Positions 1-9,842 of a stretch of 64,000 bases of DNA are shown piece after piece. The notes beneath the pieces were generated by a model. It had not been told where the DNA came from, did not search any database, and was given only the letters and a program-made list of their open reading frames with translations. Position numbers and translations under genes: made by a program. The DNA comes from Tulasnella sp. 424. Its lineage: Eukaryota; Basidiomycota; Agaricomycetes; Cantharellales; Tulasnellaceae. The stretch lies in the NCBI GenBank assembly GCA_019633425.1, contig WSUB01000029.1, positions 186,001 through 250,000 on the forward strand. Direction: 5' to 3'. Numbering within the stretch: the stretch's first letter is position 1; each line of letters begins with the position of its first letter.

Positions 1-726
1 ACTACCACAACCGATCCCACTACTGCCACGGATGTTGCTCCATGCAACCAGATGTAGAAACATATTTGGAGTAGAGCACAAAGGCCACTCGCCAGAATGC
101 TGCCGACACCTGTAAAAAAAGGCCATTGGCGCTCGGCAACAAGGTCGGAGAAAGCGACCGACTTACTGTGGTACATCAACAGACGGAGTTTGCCTCCGAC
201 GCCAAACGGATTAATCCAATAGGCGGCCCTTGTATGGAATGTCCGGTCCAACGGATCTTCTGGGTTTGTGATTGCATTCGGAAAGTCCATCTGCCCAAGA
301 CCGAGCATTACCTGCCCTGAGCTCAGAATACAGCCGATACTCGAGTTGATGGAACAGTATCCCAAGGCTAGGATAGTATTCTGAATCCTTGGAGTAGACC
401 AGCGTGAAGGGAGATAAGAGCCTGGCTCGGCAGCTTTCATCAGCACGATCAAGCACACTTCCATGCCAGCGAGGAGGGCGGCCTTAAAAGGAGAGAAAGC
501 TGCCTAAGAATTCCCCACGAGAAATCTGAGGGCTCAAAAATCTTACCACGACAGCTATAGCCCGGTATGAGATGATCCAACGTTGATTAAGGGGCTGTAC
601 CACCTCGGGCTGGTCATCTGAGAGGAAGTGGTCAGACGTTGCGTTGAGCTCTGGCAAACGCCAGATTCTTCACTTACAATCGAGGGGATAATGTTCAAAA
701 GATTGAGACGCGACTCTTTGACCCAT
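1..726 (-). CDS. Small multi-pass membrane protein, partial (runs off left edge)
   Basis: I do not recognise a named family. Reading the minus strand from the ATG at 726 gives a short polar N-terminus, a first intron after a Pro-Leu-Asp sequence, a hydrophobic stretch, then exons with further membrane-like segments (motifs such as INPFGVGGKLRLLMYH and GLCALLQICFYIWLHG). Three introns with GTAAG donors can be placed. The reading frame is still open at base 1, so the C-terminus lies outside the window. The same exon order and matching motifs (AVV|A at an intron junction, LMYH before the last intron, GLC-L-Q) occur in the plus-strand gene at 8713-9483, so the two are diverged paralogues in opposite orientation. 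Localisation in a membrane is inferred from hydrophobicity only. Confidence 0.6.
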
Positions 727-961
727 GTCGATTACTAGTTCTCGTTCTTGTTGTTGAAGATGGTTGTTTCAAATTCTGTGGGCGGGCGAAGTTGCCTAGA
801 CTTTTTTTCAATTAAATATTAATGAGGTCGTTTTTCTCACGGCTCATGTTACATCAGCGGGATCGACCCCCCATTGCGCAGGCCGCGAGGTTTCGATCCT
901 GACTGGCTTCCATCATCTTCGGCCAGACTTCATCCCGAACCTGAACAGCAAGAAGAACAGC

Positions 962-2115
962 ATGGTACGGGATTCGTCCTCACCGTAGGGCGCTGTTCAG
1001 AAGCTAACGACTTGCTATAATCCATGCTCGGGCAGTCACTCATTTACGCCTTAGTCGCAAGAGGGGCTACGGTGCTCGCTGCGCACAGTGCGGACAAGCG
1101 GGATTTCTCTCAAGGTCTGTTCACCCATCTTGGACTCTCAATTCCACCGCTGAAGCATCTTCTTCGTGGACAGCTACACAAGCAATCCTAAGCAAGATCC
1201 CACCGAACAACTCCAAGTTAACATGTTCGTCGCTTTGAATACCCGAGGTTCCCCGCCAAACCTGGTCTCCTAACGACGTACCCCCATCCAACTTTTTCAA
1301 CAGATGTTTGGGAACAATACCTATTCCACTACATCAGCGAAGGAGGACTGACTTTCCTCGTCATGGCTGACGATGCTGTGGGGCGGTACGGAGGAAATTT
1401 GCAGTGGGAGGCGTCTTGGGGCTGACGAACTCTTTCCGTGCGCCTACAGACGAATGCCGTTCGCTTTCCTAGCAGAGCTCCAACAACGGGTAAGCTTCAT
1501 ATCACAAGACAGAGGTTTGCACATGAGCGCTCAGGCAAAATTCACGCTTTCCTAGTTCACCAGCAAGTACTCACCTGACGTCATTTACGCCGCCGACGAA
1601 TACGGATTGGACGAGTTCGATCCTGAGATCGGTCGTGTACGTTATTCCTAACCCTGGTCCATGAATCACCACTCCACCCCGACTTTTGGCGCTGCTCGCT
1701 AACGCTTCCTTTTTCTCGCAGCTGATGCACCAATTCACGACGGCTCCACCACAAGATGCGCTCAACCAAGCCCGCCAAGACATAGCGCAAGTGAAAGACA
1801 TCATGGTCCAGAACGTCGAGCAAATCCTTTCTCGAGGAGAACGAATCGAGCTGCTCGTGGATAAGACCGACACGATGGCTGGACAGGCTTGGGCGTTTAG
1901 GAGGGGTGCGAGGAGCGTGAGGAGGCAGCAGTTCTGGAGGAATCAGAAGATCATGATGCTAAGCGTTGCTGTTGGAATTGTAAGTGAAGGTTGAGAGAGA
2001 AAAGGGATGGGAGATTCTGATGCTGTTCGACTTTTTTTTTTCGCCTTGTTAGCTGCTGCTCTACATCTTTATCGCACAGTTCTGCGGCGCAGGCCTCAAC
2101 CACTGCAGAAGCTGA
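962..2115 (+). CDS. VAMP7-type longin R-SNARE (synaptobrevin-like)
   Basis: The protein drives vesicle fusion with endosomal, vacuolar or plasma membranes. The spliced product starts with a longin domain (SLIYALVARGATVLAAHS, then KLTYVWEQYLFHYISEGG), continues with the SNARE motif encoded from about 1723 (DALNQARQDIAQVKDIM, zero-layer arginine in ILSRGERIELL), and ends in a single C-terminal membrane anchor (LLLYIFIAQF) with a short luminal tail. I start at 962 because an exon consisting of ATG alone, spliced from 965-1035, gives the family-typical MSLIYALVARG. An alternative start is the ATG at 1024, which adds LGQ. About six short introns are present, and the final one splits the transmembrane segment. 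The gene converges with the downstream dioxygenase gene, about 200 bases away. Family identity is firm; the exact subfamily (Nyv1 or VAMP7) is less so. Confidence 0.88.
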
Positions 2116-2318
2116 ACATCCTACATCCTCTCGCCGGACAGTTTTTATTTTCCTGATCTCTTTCACCTCTGCGGTTCCTTCACACTAGCCGCTCCATTTT
2201 TTTTCTCTTTCAGGTGACTTTTATATAGGTTATGGTTCTTTACACCACCCGTCTTATACATCCTTGAATTATGACTTTTACCCGTATCACAACCGTCTTT
2301 TTTGCGCCTCCGCCCTGT

Positions 2319-3071
2319 TCACTTTGCTGGCGCAACAGTTCCGCACTCTTTGCACTTCCTAAGGCCTTCGTTCTGCATCCACTCCTGGATGATCGGCTTC
2401 AACTGGGTTCCGAGATCCGTGACGTGCAGCTGGTTTTCGTGAATGATCGTGGGTGTTGAATGTGCACCTGATTGGCAGTACCATCGGAGGCGGTCTGGAG
2501 GAAGGGAAAGATCAGGCTCCGAAGTACCTGAGGGCGAATGAGGCGGATCCGGAAGACTGACCGATTGCTCCTTCTGGGCGCTTTCGCTCGACTACCAGAC
2601 CGACCGTGTCTGCGAATCGAACGGGATTGTGGGGAGTATTGCCTATCGCGAGACTCATTAGCGGCAATCTTTTTACGAACGTGGTAAATGACAAACCCGG
2701 AAGGAGGAACATCTCGCCTTCCTCGATTCGAATATCCCGGAACTCTCCGTCGTCGACGACGCGCAGTAACATGCCACCCTTGTACTGATAAAACCATTCC
2801 TAATAGAGTTGCGCAGCAATCCAGAAGAGCATGGTCAGCTCATTTAATCGCCCTCTTCTCTTCACACACGCGATCAGCAGGCTGCAGAAAAAGACAAAGC
2901 ACTCACTTCCGTCTCGTTCACATGATAATCGTTCCTCTCGTTCGGGCCGCCAACAACCATTATCGTATAATCAGCCCCTGAGTACAAGCAGAAGTTGTTC
3001 ACGGGTGGCTGAAGGAGGTGGGAGTTCTCGGAGAGCCATTTGGGGAAGTTGATCGGTGGTGGAAGAGGCAT
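2319..3071 (-). CDS. BNA1: 3-hydroxyanthranilate 3,4-dioxygenase
   Basis: This iron enzyme of the kynurenine route opens 3-hydroxyanthranilate toward quinolinate for de novo NAD synthesis, normally in the cytosol. Exon 1 (2907-3071) encodes the family N-terminus [20 protein letters not shown] and [17 protein letters not shown]. The H-x-N-E-T-E sequence supplies the first metal-binding residues. The next exon gives [18 protein letters not shown] and EGEMFLLP, then [22 protein letters not shown] with the later metal His. The C-terminus is [12 protein letters not shown], carrying the CxxC of the rubredoxin-like zinc site found in fungal and bacterial members. At least three introns are used. The product is about 185 residues, a normal length. 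The start at 3071 is an ATG that gives the standard N-terminus. Confidence 0.93.
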
Positions 3072-3419
3072 TACTGGATACGTTACTGTGCTCGAGAATC
3101 GAAGGAGTCAAAGTGCGGTTCGAAAAGGCGTGCTAGAAGAAAGAGGTGAAGACAGAGAGAAGAGAACGATAAGATATATAGGGTGACGGTGGAGGATGTG
3201 AATAAGCTTAAGCCTAGGTCGATTTGCGTCGGTTCGCGTGCGGACGCCGTGGAGTCCGAAAGCGGGCGAAACTTCGCTCGGGAGTCATTTTCTCCCACAC
3301 ACAGATATGTACAGCTTCACAAAGGCTACAATAGTATTAGGGGGATATCGAGCGGGGGTATGATACAATTCGTAACACCGTAGATGAACGTCCGAGCGCG
3401 TAGACGACCAGCCCATCGA

Positions 3420-3796
3420 TTACTTGTTGAGCTCCTCGGCCCGCCTGTGGAGCTCTTCGCGGCTCTGGAAATGCGACAAACAGCTCGTTAGTACGTTATG
3501 ACATGAACTGGGCGTAGGGCCTCACCAGAGGCTCCTCGAGGCCGTTCAACGCCTCTGCATTGGGGATTTGTGGGCCAGTAGCCTTGAATGGGGCGAAGGC
3601 ACCGTCGTTCTGCAGTCCACCACCAACTTGCGGGGGCTCCTATGAACGGGAGAGCGAGTCAACGTCGATGTCATGAAGCGGCGAAAGGGAGAAAAGGACG
3701 TACGTTGGGGACGGGTTGGATGGAGAACGTAGGCTCCGGGTCTGCCTTTGAGGCGGACTTCTTGTGCTTAGGCTTGAACCTGTCGAAGAATCCCAT
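3420..3796 (-). CDS. Short conserved-looking protein, unknown function
   Basis: I do not recognise this gene. The minus strand from the ATG at 3796 reads MGFFDRFKPKHKKSASK, then a Pro/Gly-rich middle (EPPQVGGGLQNDGAFAPFK) after one intron of about 55 bases, and a short charged helix SREELHRRAEELNK just before the stop, after a second intron. The product is about 82 residues with no signal peptide or membrane segment. The two clean GT-AG introns that keep one frame are the main reason to believe it is real. The charged C-terminal helix could be a short coiled coil. A basic, Phe-rich N-terminus could contact membranes, but that is speculation. Confidence 0.55.
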
Positions 3797-4128
3797 TATC
3801 GGACTGGTAGTGTGTAGAGTGTCGGTGGTGAGAGGGCGAGAGGGTGGGTTGGTGGAAGGAAGTGACGCAGATGATCCGTTTTAAGGAGGTTCTTATACTA
3901 TCGGGACTCGTGAGCCGCTTCGCTTGAAGGGGGCGGTGGCCTGCAGGCCGCCTCCGCAGGACCCTGGAATGACATCATCACGCGGACCACTCCCTCAAGG
4001 CCTGCTAGCTCGAGATAAGCTCACGAGGAAATCATATCATCAGAATAGACACTCTTTGTGTTCGAGTGAATAGATCCATCAAACAAGAGACCAGCAAATA
4101 CATCACTTTAGATAATGTAATACAGTCT

Positions 4129-4144
4129 AGGGTTAGGGTTAAGG
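4129..4144 (+). repeat. Two TTAGGG-like units next to the U2 3' end
   Basis: The stretch reads AGGGTTAGGGTTAAGG, about 25 bases beyond the predicted U2 3' end. It matches the fungal telomere unit TTAGGG, but only about two units are present, so it is not a telomere. In yeasts such units are sites for Tbf1/Reb1-type proteins near small-RNA genes. Any such role here is inference. Confidence 0.45.
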
Positions 4145-4168
4145 AAATGTAAAAAGAAAAGAAATAAA

Positions 4169-4358
4169 CCCTGACGACACCTGCCGCTAGTGCAATAGCA
4201 GGGTCATCTTGTGGCGGGTCGTGCAAGCAGAGGACCACACCACTGGGGATCGAAAAATAAGTAAACCATAATGAGTCCGGTGGACTCATAAAAGTGGTTA
4301 AACTTTTAAGAACAGATACTACACTTGATCTAAGCCAAGAGGCTAGAGTGGTAAAGAT
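4169..4358 (-). ncRNA. U2 spliceosomal snRNA
   Basis: On the minus strand the transcript begins ATCTTTACCACTCTAG, runs into CTTGGCTTAGATCAAG and then GTGTAGTATCTGTTC. The second segment is the U6-pairing part and the third holds the GUAGUA branch-point recognition sequence of U2. An Sm-like site (TTATTTTTCG) follows at about 4250, and the 3' half folds around a loop with TATTGCAC as in U2 stem IV. The 3' end is set near 4169 from the end of that last stem. The total of about 190 nt suits a fungal U2. A TATA-like element lies at the expected distance upstream. The 5' end is good to a few bases; the 3' end is approximate. An 85-codon open frame over this RNA is a coincidence. Confidence 0.92.
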
Positions 4359-4381
4359 TCACTATCATGTAAAAAAAGCGG

Positions 4382-4389
4382 TTTATATA
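4382..4389 (-). promoter_or_regulatory. TATA-like element of the U2 gene
   Basis: The minus strand reads TATATAAA about 25-30 bases upstream of the predicted U2 5' end, the normal position for the TATA box of fungal Pol II snRNA genes. No upstream proximal element could be defined by eye. Confidence 0.6.
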
Positions 4390-4575
4390 CCTTTCGCGGG
4401 GTCGGCGCACGGACCACATTGAGATGCGCACTGGAATGTGGTGGGTGCGCACGGACCTCGTCTACCCCTCTTCTCGACCCGGCCCTCCATTCGGTGGTTC
4501 AAAATATAGGACAACAACAACAGCAATATTATTATTTGCTCTCAACTAGCACAAAATTTGGAAAGTAGTAAACGC

Positions 4576-7500
4576 TCAAATGAACGCTCGTTTTTGTTTT
4601 CGCTTGCTACTTTTCCCCTTCGCCTTGGCACGACCACCATCGCGTTCTCCCGCCGGGCGCTCGCCCTTGAGTTTCTTTGCCTCGCGAATGGTCCCTTCAT
4701 CGTCGTCCTCAAAGCTCTCCGTCTTGCGCTTCTTCACGCCAAATCCGCTCGGTTGAGGAAGTGGAGTTTTGCCCTTGGATGGAGTCCGCGACTTTGACTG
4801 AGCCGGACATCGCTAGTCAGCCAACTCGCCGAGTACCGGCATTCCACTTGAACCAACTCACCATCTTCTCTTCCCTCCGCTTCGTCACGACCTTGTTCTC
4901 GATCGCAAACTCCACCAACAACGGTCGATCCCTCTCCTGGCACCCTTCAGCTTCCATCTCCTTCAACGTTTTCTCCCACCTCTCCAATTTCGCCTTCGAG
5001 TCTTCAACCTCGACCAACATCGTCCCATCCACCCCACCCCACTCGTTGTCTTTCCCCTTCTTACCCTTCAGCGCATCCGGGTTTTCCTTGAGGCGCCGCA
5101 CAGTCTCCTCCAACTCCTCCTTCCACCAACCCCAAAGCAGCTCTACGACGCCAGGCCGATTATTCGCCCACCTCAGCACCCGCAGAGCGTCCGTATGCTT
5201 TTCCATCTCCAAGAATCCGAATCCGTCTGACCGACCCAGTCCTTGAGGATGCATCGGGTCCACTTGCGTTCGATGGCGAGAAATCTTGGCCTGCTTCAAA
5301 GCTCCAGATTTCTTGCTCTTCGATTTCTTCTTCCGGTCTTTCACCATCTCCTGGTCGACCTCCACCTCATCTTTACTTATACCGTCTCGTTCGCCCGCTT
5401 TCACTTCCTCGTTGAACGCTTTCATCGCATGGATGCCTAGGTGTCTGAGACATCGTTCCGTAACGAAGCGAGGCAAGTTCCGGACGGATAAGCGAGTTTG
5501 AGAGATATACAAGGCTGGGTTGGAGCGAAGAGTGCTTCGACGCTGGTCGTACGATGCAAGGCGGGCCTTGAGTGCCGCTGGCGGCATGGTTCTCGCTGCA
5601 GGGGAGTCTTCAAAGATCACTGAAAAGCCGCAACCCCTCGTCAACCCAAAATCTCAGCGGATCTCAGGCAGATGGAATTGCAACTTACCTCCTTCTCGCA
5701 AAAGGTACAGGTTTCGATTATCCGCCTTCTTCTCCTTGATCTTTTCTGCGGCCTCTTTTAGGTTATGGGCATCATCCTTTGACACGGCAGGGACAACGTC
5801 CAACGTCCGCCCCATCAAAACCAACTTTGCAGTCACGCTCGAAGAGGGATCGGGTGTTAGGATCGAGTGTGCCTGAGTCGTATGCTTGTTGGGTTTCTGT
5901 CCACCGGCCGAGGGGTTAGTCTTTTGTTTCGAATAATGGAACTGAGAGAATAATGATCACCGTTCCGGATGCGACACCAGCTAACACCTTCATTCGCTCG
6001 GCCTCTTTAAGCACCTGCTGAGCAACCTCGCGCTTCCAAAAGCATACGAAACCTGTCCCACGGGATCGACCCGTCGCATGGTCAAATGCGATGCGGGCAT
6101 AACGCAAAGGACCGAAAGTCTTGAACCTACAGCGTTACGAGTCATTTTTTTGGTCAGCATTTCCGCGAAGGGGGCGAAATCGCTTGACGAAAACAAAACA
6201 CGTACACTTCGTAGAGATCGTCATCCGTTGCTTCGAAAGGGATGTTTCGAACGAAAAGCGTCGACCCTTCCTCGGGTTCACTTTTCTGCTGCTTGGGTTT
6301 TGGTCCTGCCTCGTCTTCGTCCTCCCCATCGCCGTCCGTCCAATCGTCCGAGTCTTCATCCTCAAAGTTGAGGCGCGGGTCGTCTCCGTCCAGCTCTGAT
6401 TCAGACGAATCATCGTCTTCGTCTTCGACGGCTGTACCATCTGCTTCTTCCTCATCTTCTTCCTCCGAGTCGCTCGCATTCTCTTCGTCGTCGTCCACAT
6501 CCATCTCGTCATCATCCTCGCCTCCCTCAGATTCAACCTCCTCATCTTCTTCTTTCAGAACATCTTCGTCATCCTCCACCATAGCGTTCCTCTTTGCTTC
6601 CTCCCATCTCGACTTTGACATGGCGAAATCAACAGCTACGACTCGCGACCCGTCGTTCATCGTTTCTTTCAACGAGTCCTTCATCTCCACATCCTCGTCC
6701 TTCACCGCTGCCTTTGACTTTGCACCATCGATTACTCCTCCGGGTTTCATGCGGGCACCATTGAGGGCTTTGACCGCAGCTTCAGCGTCAGATCGACGCG
6801 TCATCCAGATGAAAGCGAATCTAGGCGGGGCTCGTGTAGCATCGTTTGTAGCAGGTAGACTAATGGTTTTGATTTCACCGTATTTGGAGAACACAGTTCG
6901 CAGATCGTTTTCAGTTATCTATTTAGAGAATAAGAGGGTTAACACTGATTCCATGTTCTGCCCGAAGGTATGAAAGTACACGCTTACCTTCCGCGGTAAA
7001 TTCCTAATGATCAGACTATTCGATTTGGTTTTCTGCTTCCCCCCACTACCCTCGGCCAGTGCGACAGCACCTATCTCCACGCCTTTAAATGTACGCCCAT
7101 CCAATTGGGCGACGGCATTCGCGGTCTCCTTCTCGTCATGGAACACGGCGTGAGCCACGCCTGGTTCGCCCTCGAGTGGGAACGAGATAGACACGGCACC
7201 GGGTAACTTCCGGATTTTCTTCCAGAGGGCTTTATCGGTTGTAGATGAGGATAGCCCCGAGATGACGACGGTGCGTTTGGCGACTGGGTCGGTGGACTTT
7301 GTTGGAGGTTTCTTTGGAGGGGCGGAACGAGTAACGCTCGTCGTAGGCTGTGTAGGCTTGAAGGAAGTATGCGATGGTGGTTCCGGCTCGGCTTCCGATT
7401 TTAATCTGGGTGCTTTTGAGGGCGATGCTGCGTCTCCTTCGAGCCGAGCATGCTGCCAGAGCCGTGAATCAAAAATACTTTCAGGTTCCTCGCACGGCAC

Positions 7501-7909
7501 CGCCAATAAGACTGAGACGTACCCTCTTCTTAGCCCATTCGATGTGCAAAGTTCTCCCAGATATTTTCAACGTTTCCTCCCCACTCCCGAATCGGCTCAG
7601 AACGTCCTCAGCATCCTCCCTGACGCCGAACGCGACAATTCCAACGCCCTTCCCCCGAGTTTCACCAGTCTTTTGGTCCTTATGCGTGACGACGAACGCA
7701 TGTCTGACAGGAGCGAAATCCGCAAACACTGCTTCGAATTCCTTGGATGTCGTGCTGAACGGTATTCCGCTCACGAAGAGAGTGGATCTGCACAGGGGCC
7801 AGGTTTTCAGTTACCCAGGGGATTCGTTGCTTGTTGAGCATTCGTACCCGTGTTCTCCGTCATTATCTTGAGGCTCTACGGCCTTTTCTTTGCCTTTGAC
7901 GCTAGGCAT
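4576..7909 (-). CDS. NOP4: Nucleolar multi-RRM protein Nop4/RBM28, 60S ribosome biogenesis
   Basis: Nop4 binds pre-rRNA in the nucleolus and is needed for 27S rRNA processing and 60S assembly. The spliced protein has four RRM domains: STLFVSGIPFSTTSKEFE near the N-terminus; RTVVISGLSSSTTDKALW in the second; NSLIIRNLPRK with SKYGEIKTISLP in the third; and STLFVRNIPFEATDDDLYE with YARIAFDHATGRSRGTGF in the fourth. A long Asp/Glu-rich linker (about 6330-6600) separates RRM3 from RRM4, as in the family. The C-terminal part has TRLSVRNLPRFVTERCL and LGRSDGFGFLEMEKHTDALR, and ends in a Lys-rich nucleolar tail. The start at 7909 was chosen because MPSVKGKEK splices in frame (GG|A) into RRM1. At least six short introns are present. 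The start lies about 800 bases from the divergent membrane-protein gene. Confidence 0.9.
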
Positions 7910-8712
7910 TGTCTTGGATCGAGTTTGGCGCTCAGTCTGGAGGAAAATATCATCTCGGACTTAACGGGTGCCCTTCTCCGTGTCCTGATGACCCCTTTTA
8001 CTCTAACAAGACCGGACCCTCGCTTCGTTCCGCTCTCAAGGGAAGGCGGATCGCGGCATAAGCAAGGCTAATTACAATTCAAGGCACTATGAATTCTTAA
8101 GCATGTTCTTTCCTGGATGCGGGAAAAAGTGAAGGTGCAATACGGGCAGGATAGACAGAAAATCGCAGCGATTATACGGGGACGGGACACAGTCAAAGGC
8201 ACAGCGTCACAACTGGATGGAACGATAGGCACAGTCAACTCCAAGCTTTGAACGGCGGTTTTCGGAAGAAAGGGCCTACTCAGCCTCGTTATGAGGGTGA
8301 AGCAGAAGGTCAAACCACACAAGAAGATCTGGATGAGTAAGACGGACAGCCGTTGCCAAGGTAAGTCGGCCATTTCCTTTACTATATCGGTGATATATGA
8401 GTGATATGGGTGACCATGCCCGCAAGCCTCATTTCATAGCACAAAACGCCGGTAGGTCCACAAAGCACGCCACTTCATCTCGGGAAACGACGGGGGGTCA
8501 CATTGGCTGACATCACGACGAGAAAGACGTAAACGAGCTGCATGTGTTGAGTTGTAGCTCTGGGCGGTGCACATGACTTAGAAGAGCGGCACAAACTAAA
8601 GATCTATTAATAGGCGGTGCCGAGCTACTTACTATATGTGGAAGATTCCGTATACGCCATGAACTTGGCACTACCTCCTCCTTGAACCAACAACCACACC
8701 CAGGACGAGAAA
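7910..8712. other. Divergent intergenic region, no gene supported
   Basis: This stretch lies between the start of NOP4 (minus) and the start of the plus-strand membrane-protein gene. It must hold both promoters. A 100-codon minus frame (8068-8373) and a 44-codon plus frame starting near 8117 are open, but neither has homologues I recognise or intron evidence. Nothing else stands out. Confidence 0.5.
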
Positions 8713-9483
8713 TGCACCCAAAGGAAGCCGCCGAAATTGCAACCGACCGATTTCCAGTACTACGTCTAGAGACAGGTTAGTGCTAGCTATGACGTGTAAG
8801 CATAGTAGTCCTCCAGACCACAACTGATTTTGGGCGCTTCTTCGTTCAGATGAAGATCTCAACGCAGTCGACGTTCTCAACCAGCCAGAGAGCGCTTTCT
8901 TTACATACCTACTCGTAGCAGTCGTGGTAAGAGCAAAGCATCAGAACTGGTAGATGATATTATTCAAGATTTCTTGACCGTATAGGCTGGGTTCCTCGCA
9001 GTTATGGAAGCTCTTCTAATTACGCTTGCCAAAACTCCGGAACTAGACTCTGGACGCTTTCCTGGCCAATCGTACCTGAACGCGGTCCTAGGTCTTGCTT
9101 ACGTTTCGCTAATCTTGAACTTTGGCTCTATCATGAGTGCCTTGAAGGTGATCCACTTGCTGGGAAAGATGGATCATCTAGACGCGGCGAGAGGATGTCC
9201 AACGAACTGGACGAACTTTGAGCCGACTTCCATGACGAAGCCGCACGGTGTCCATGGATTAACCTGTTTTTTAATGTACCACTGTGAGTCTCCTGTGAAG
9301 CCGATGTGTTTGGGCGCTAGAACACTTCGATTTCAGGCTTTTACTGCCTCTTCATGGGCGGATTGTGCATTCTTGCACAGTTAATCATGTTACATCTGGC
9401 CATATGAAGTGGCCCCGGTCATTGCGGGTACTTTGGTTGTTACACTTATTACAGTCGTTTCCTTCCTCATCATAATCTGGTAG
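8713..9483 (+). pseudogene. Paralogue of the left-edge membrane protein, apparently frameshifted
   Basis: The ATG at 8713 opens a frame reading MHPKEAAEIATDRFPVLRLE. After an intron it continues with NAVDVLNQPESAFFTYLLVAVV, then, after a second intron, MEALLITLAKTPELDSG and two hydrophobic segments, and after a third intron the segment FYCLFMGGLCILAQLIM. In this frame a TGA follows at 9405-9407. The next frame, however, continues with IWPYEVAPVIAGTLVVTLIT and a full transmembrane helix ending in TAG at 9481-9483. This matches the paralogue at 1-726, where YIWLHG follows GLCALLQI without a break. One extra base near 9390-9392 explains the shift. It may be a real disabling mutation, a sequencing error, or a shortened functional product. 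Function is unknown. Confidence 0.6.
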
Positions 9484-9842
9484 TAATGTCGCCTTGCGAA
9501 CATTGGACAGATAGGTTGCACACGGACATACATTGGTTTTCTAGGGTTTATTAGTAGCTATGTAATCCCGATTGGCAACTCTCTTTCGGTTAGTTAGTTA
9601 AGAAACACTTTATGATCGGTAGCTATGTTGACGGACGTGACACCTCGAGTGATGCGTCCGGGGAGAGTCGTGGACGGTAGTAGCGGTCATTCCCTGTCGC
9701 CGTTGTCAGCTTAGACGATGCGGACCGGCCGTAGGGATCAGATGAAGCCGTCGGTGCGATTTGATGGAAACAGCAATGCGCGCCAGAGTGTCTCAGGTAA
9801 AGGATGCAGACGACGTGAGGTTCATATTGGGGTGTTGCTACA

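Noticed and set aside
870..905. tRNA-like GGTTTCGATCC segment
   Set aside because: No matching A box, acceptor stem or anticodon arm could be placed around it.
4129..4144. Telomere end
   Set aside because: Only about two TTAGGG-like units, internal, with housekeeping genes on both sides.
4032..4289. 85-codon minus-strand open frame
   Set aside because: It lies inside the U2 snRNA gene and its 3' flank; the RNA explains the sequence better.
6242..6973. 243-codon plus-strand Ser-rich open frame
   Set aside because: Antisense shadow of the Asp/Glu-rich linker of NOP4; Ser runs are the complement of acidic codons.
8068..8373. 101-codon minus frame with a hydrophobic start
   Set aside because: No homologue recognised, and it lies in a region that must contain two promoters.
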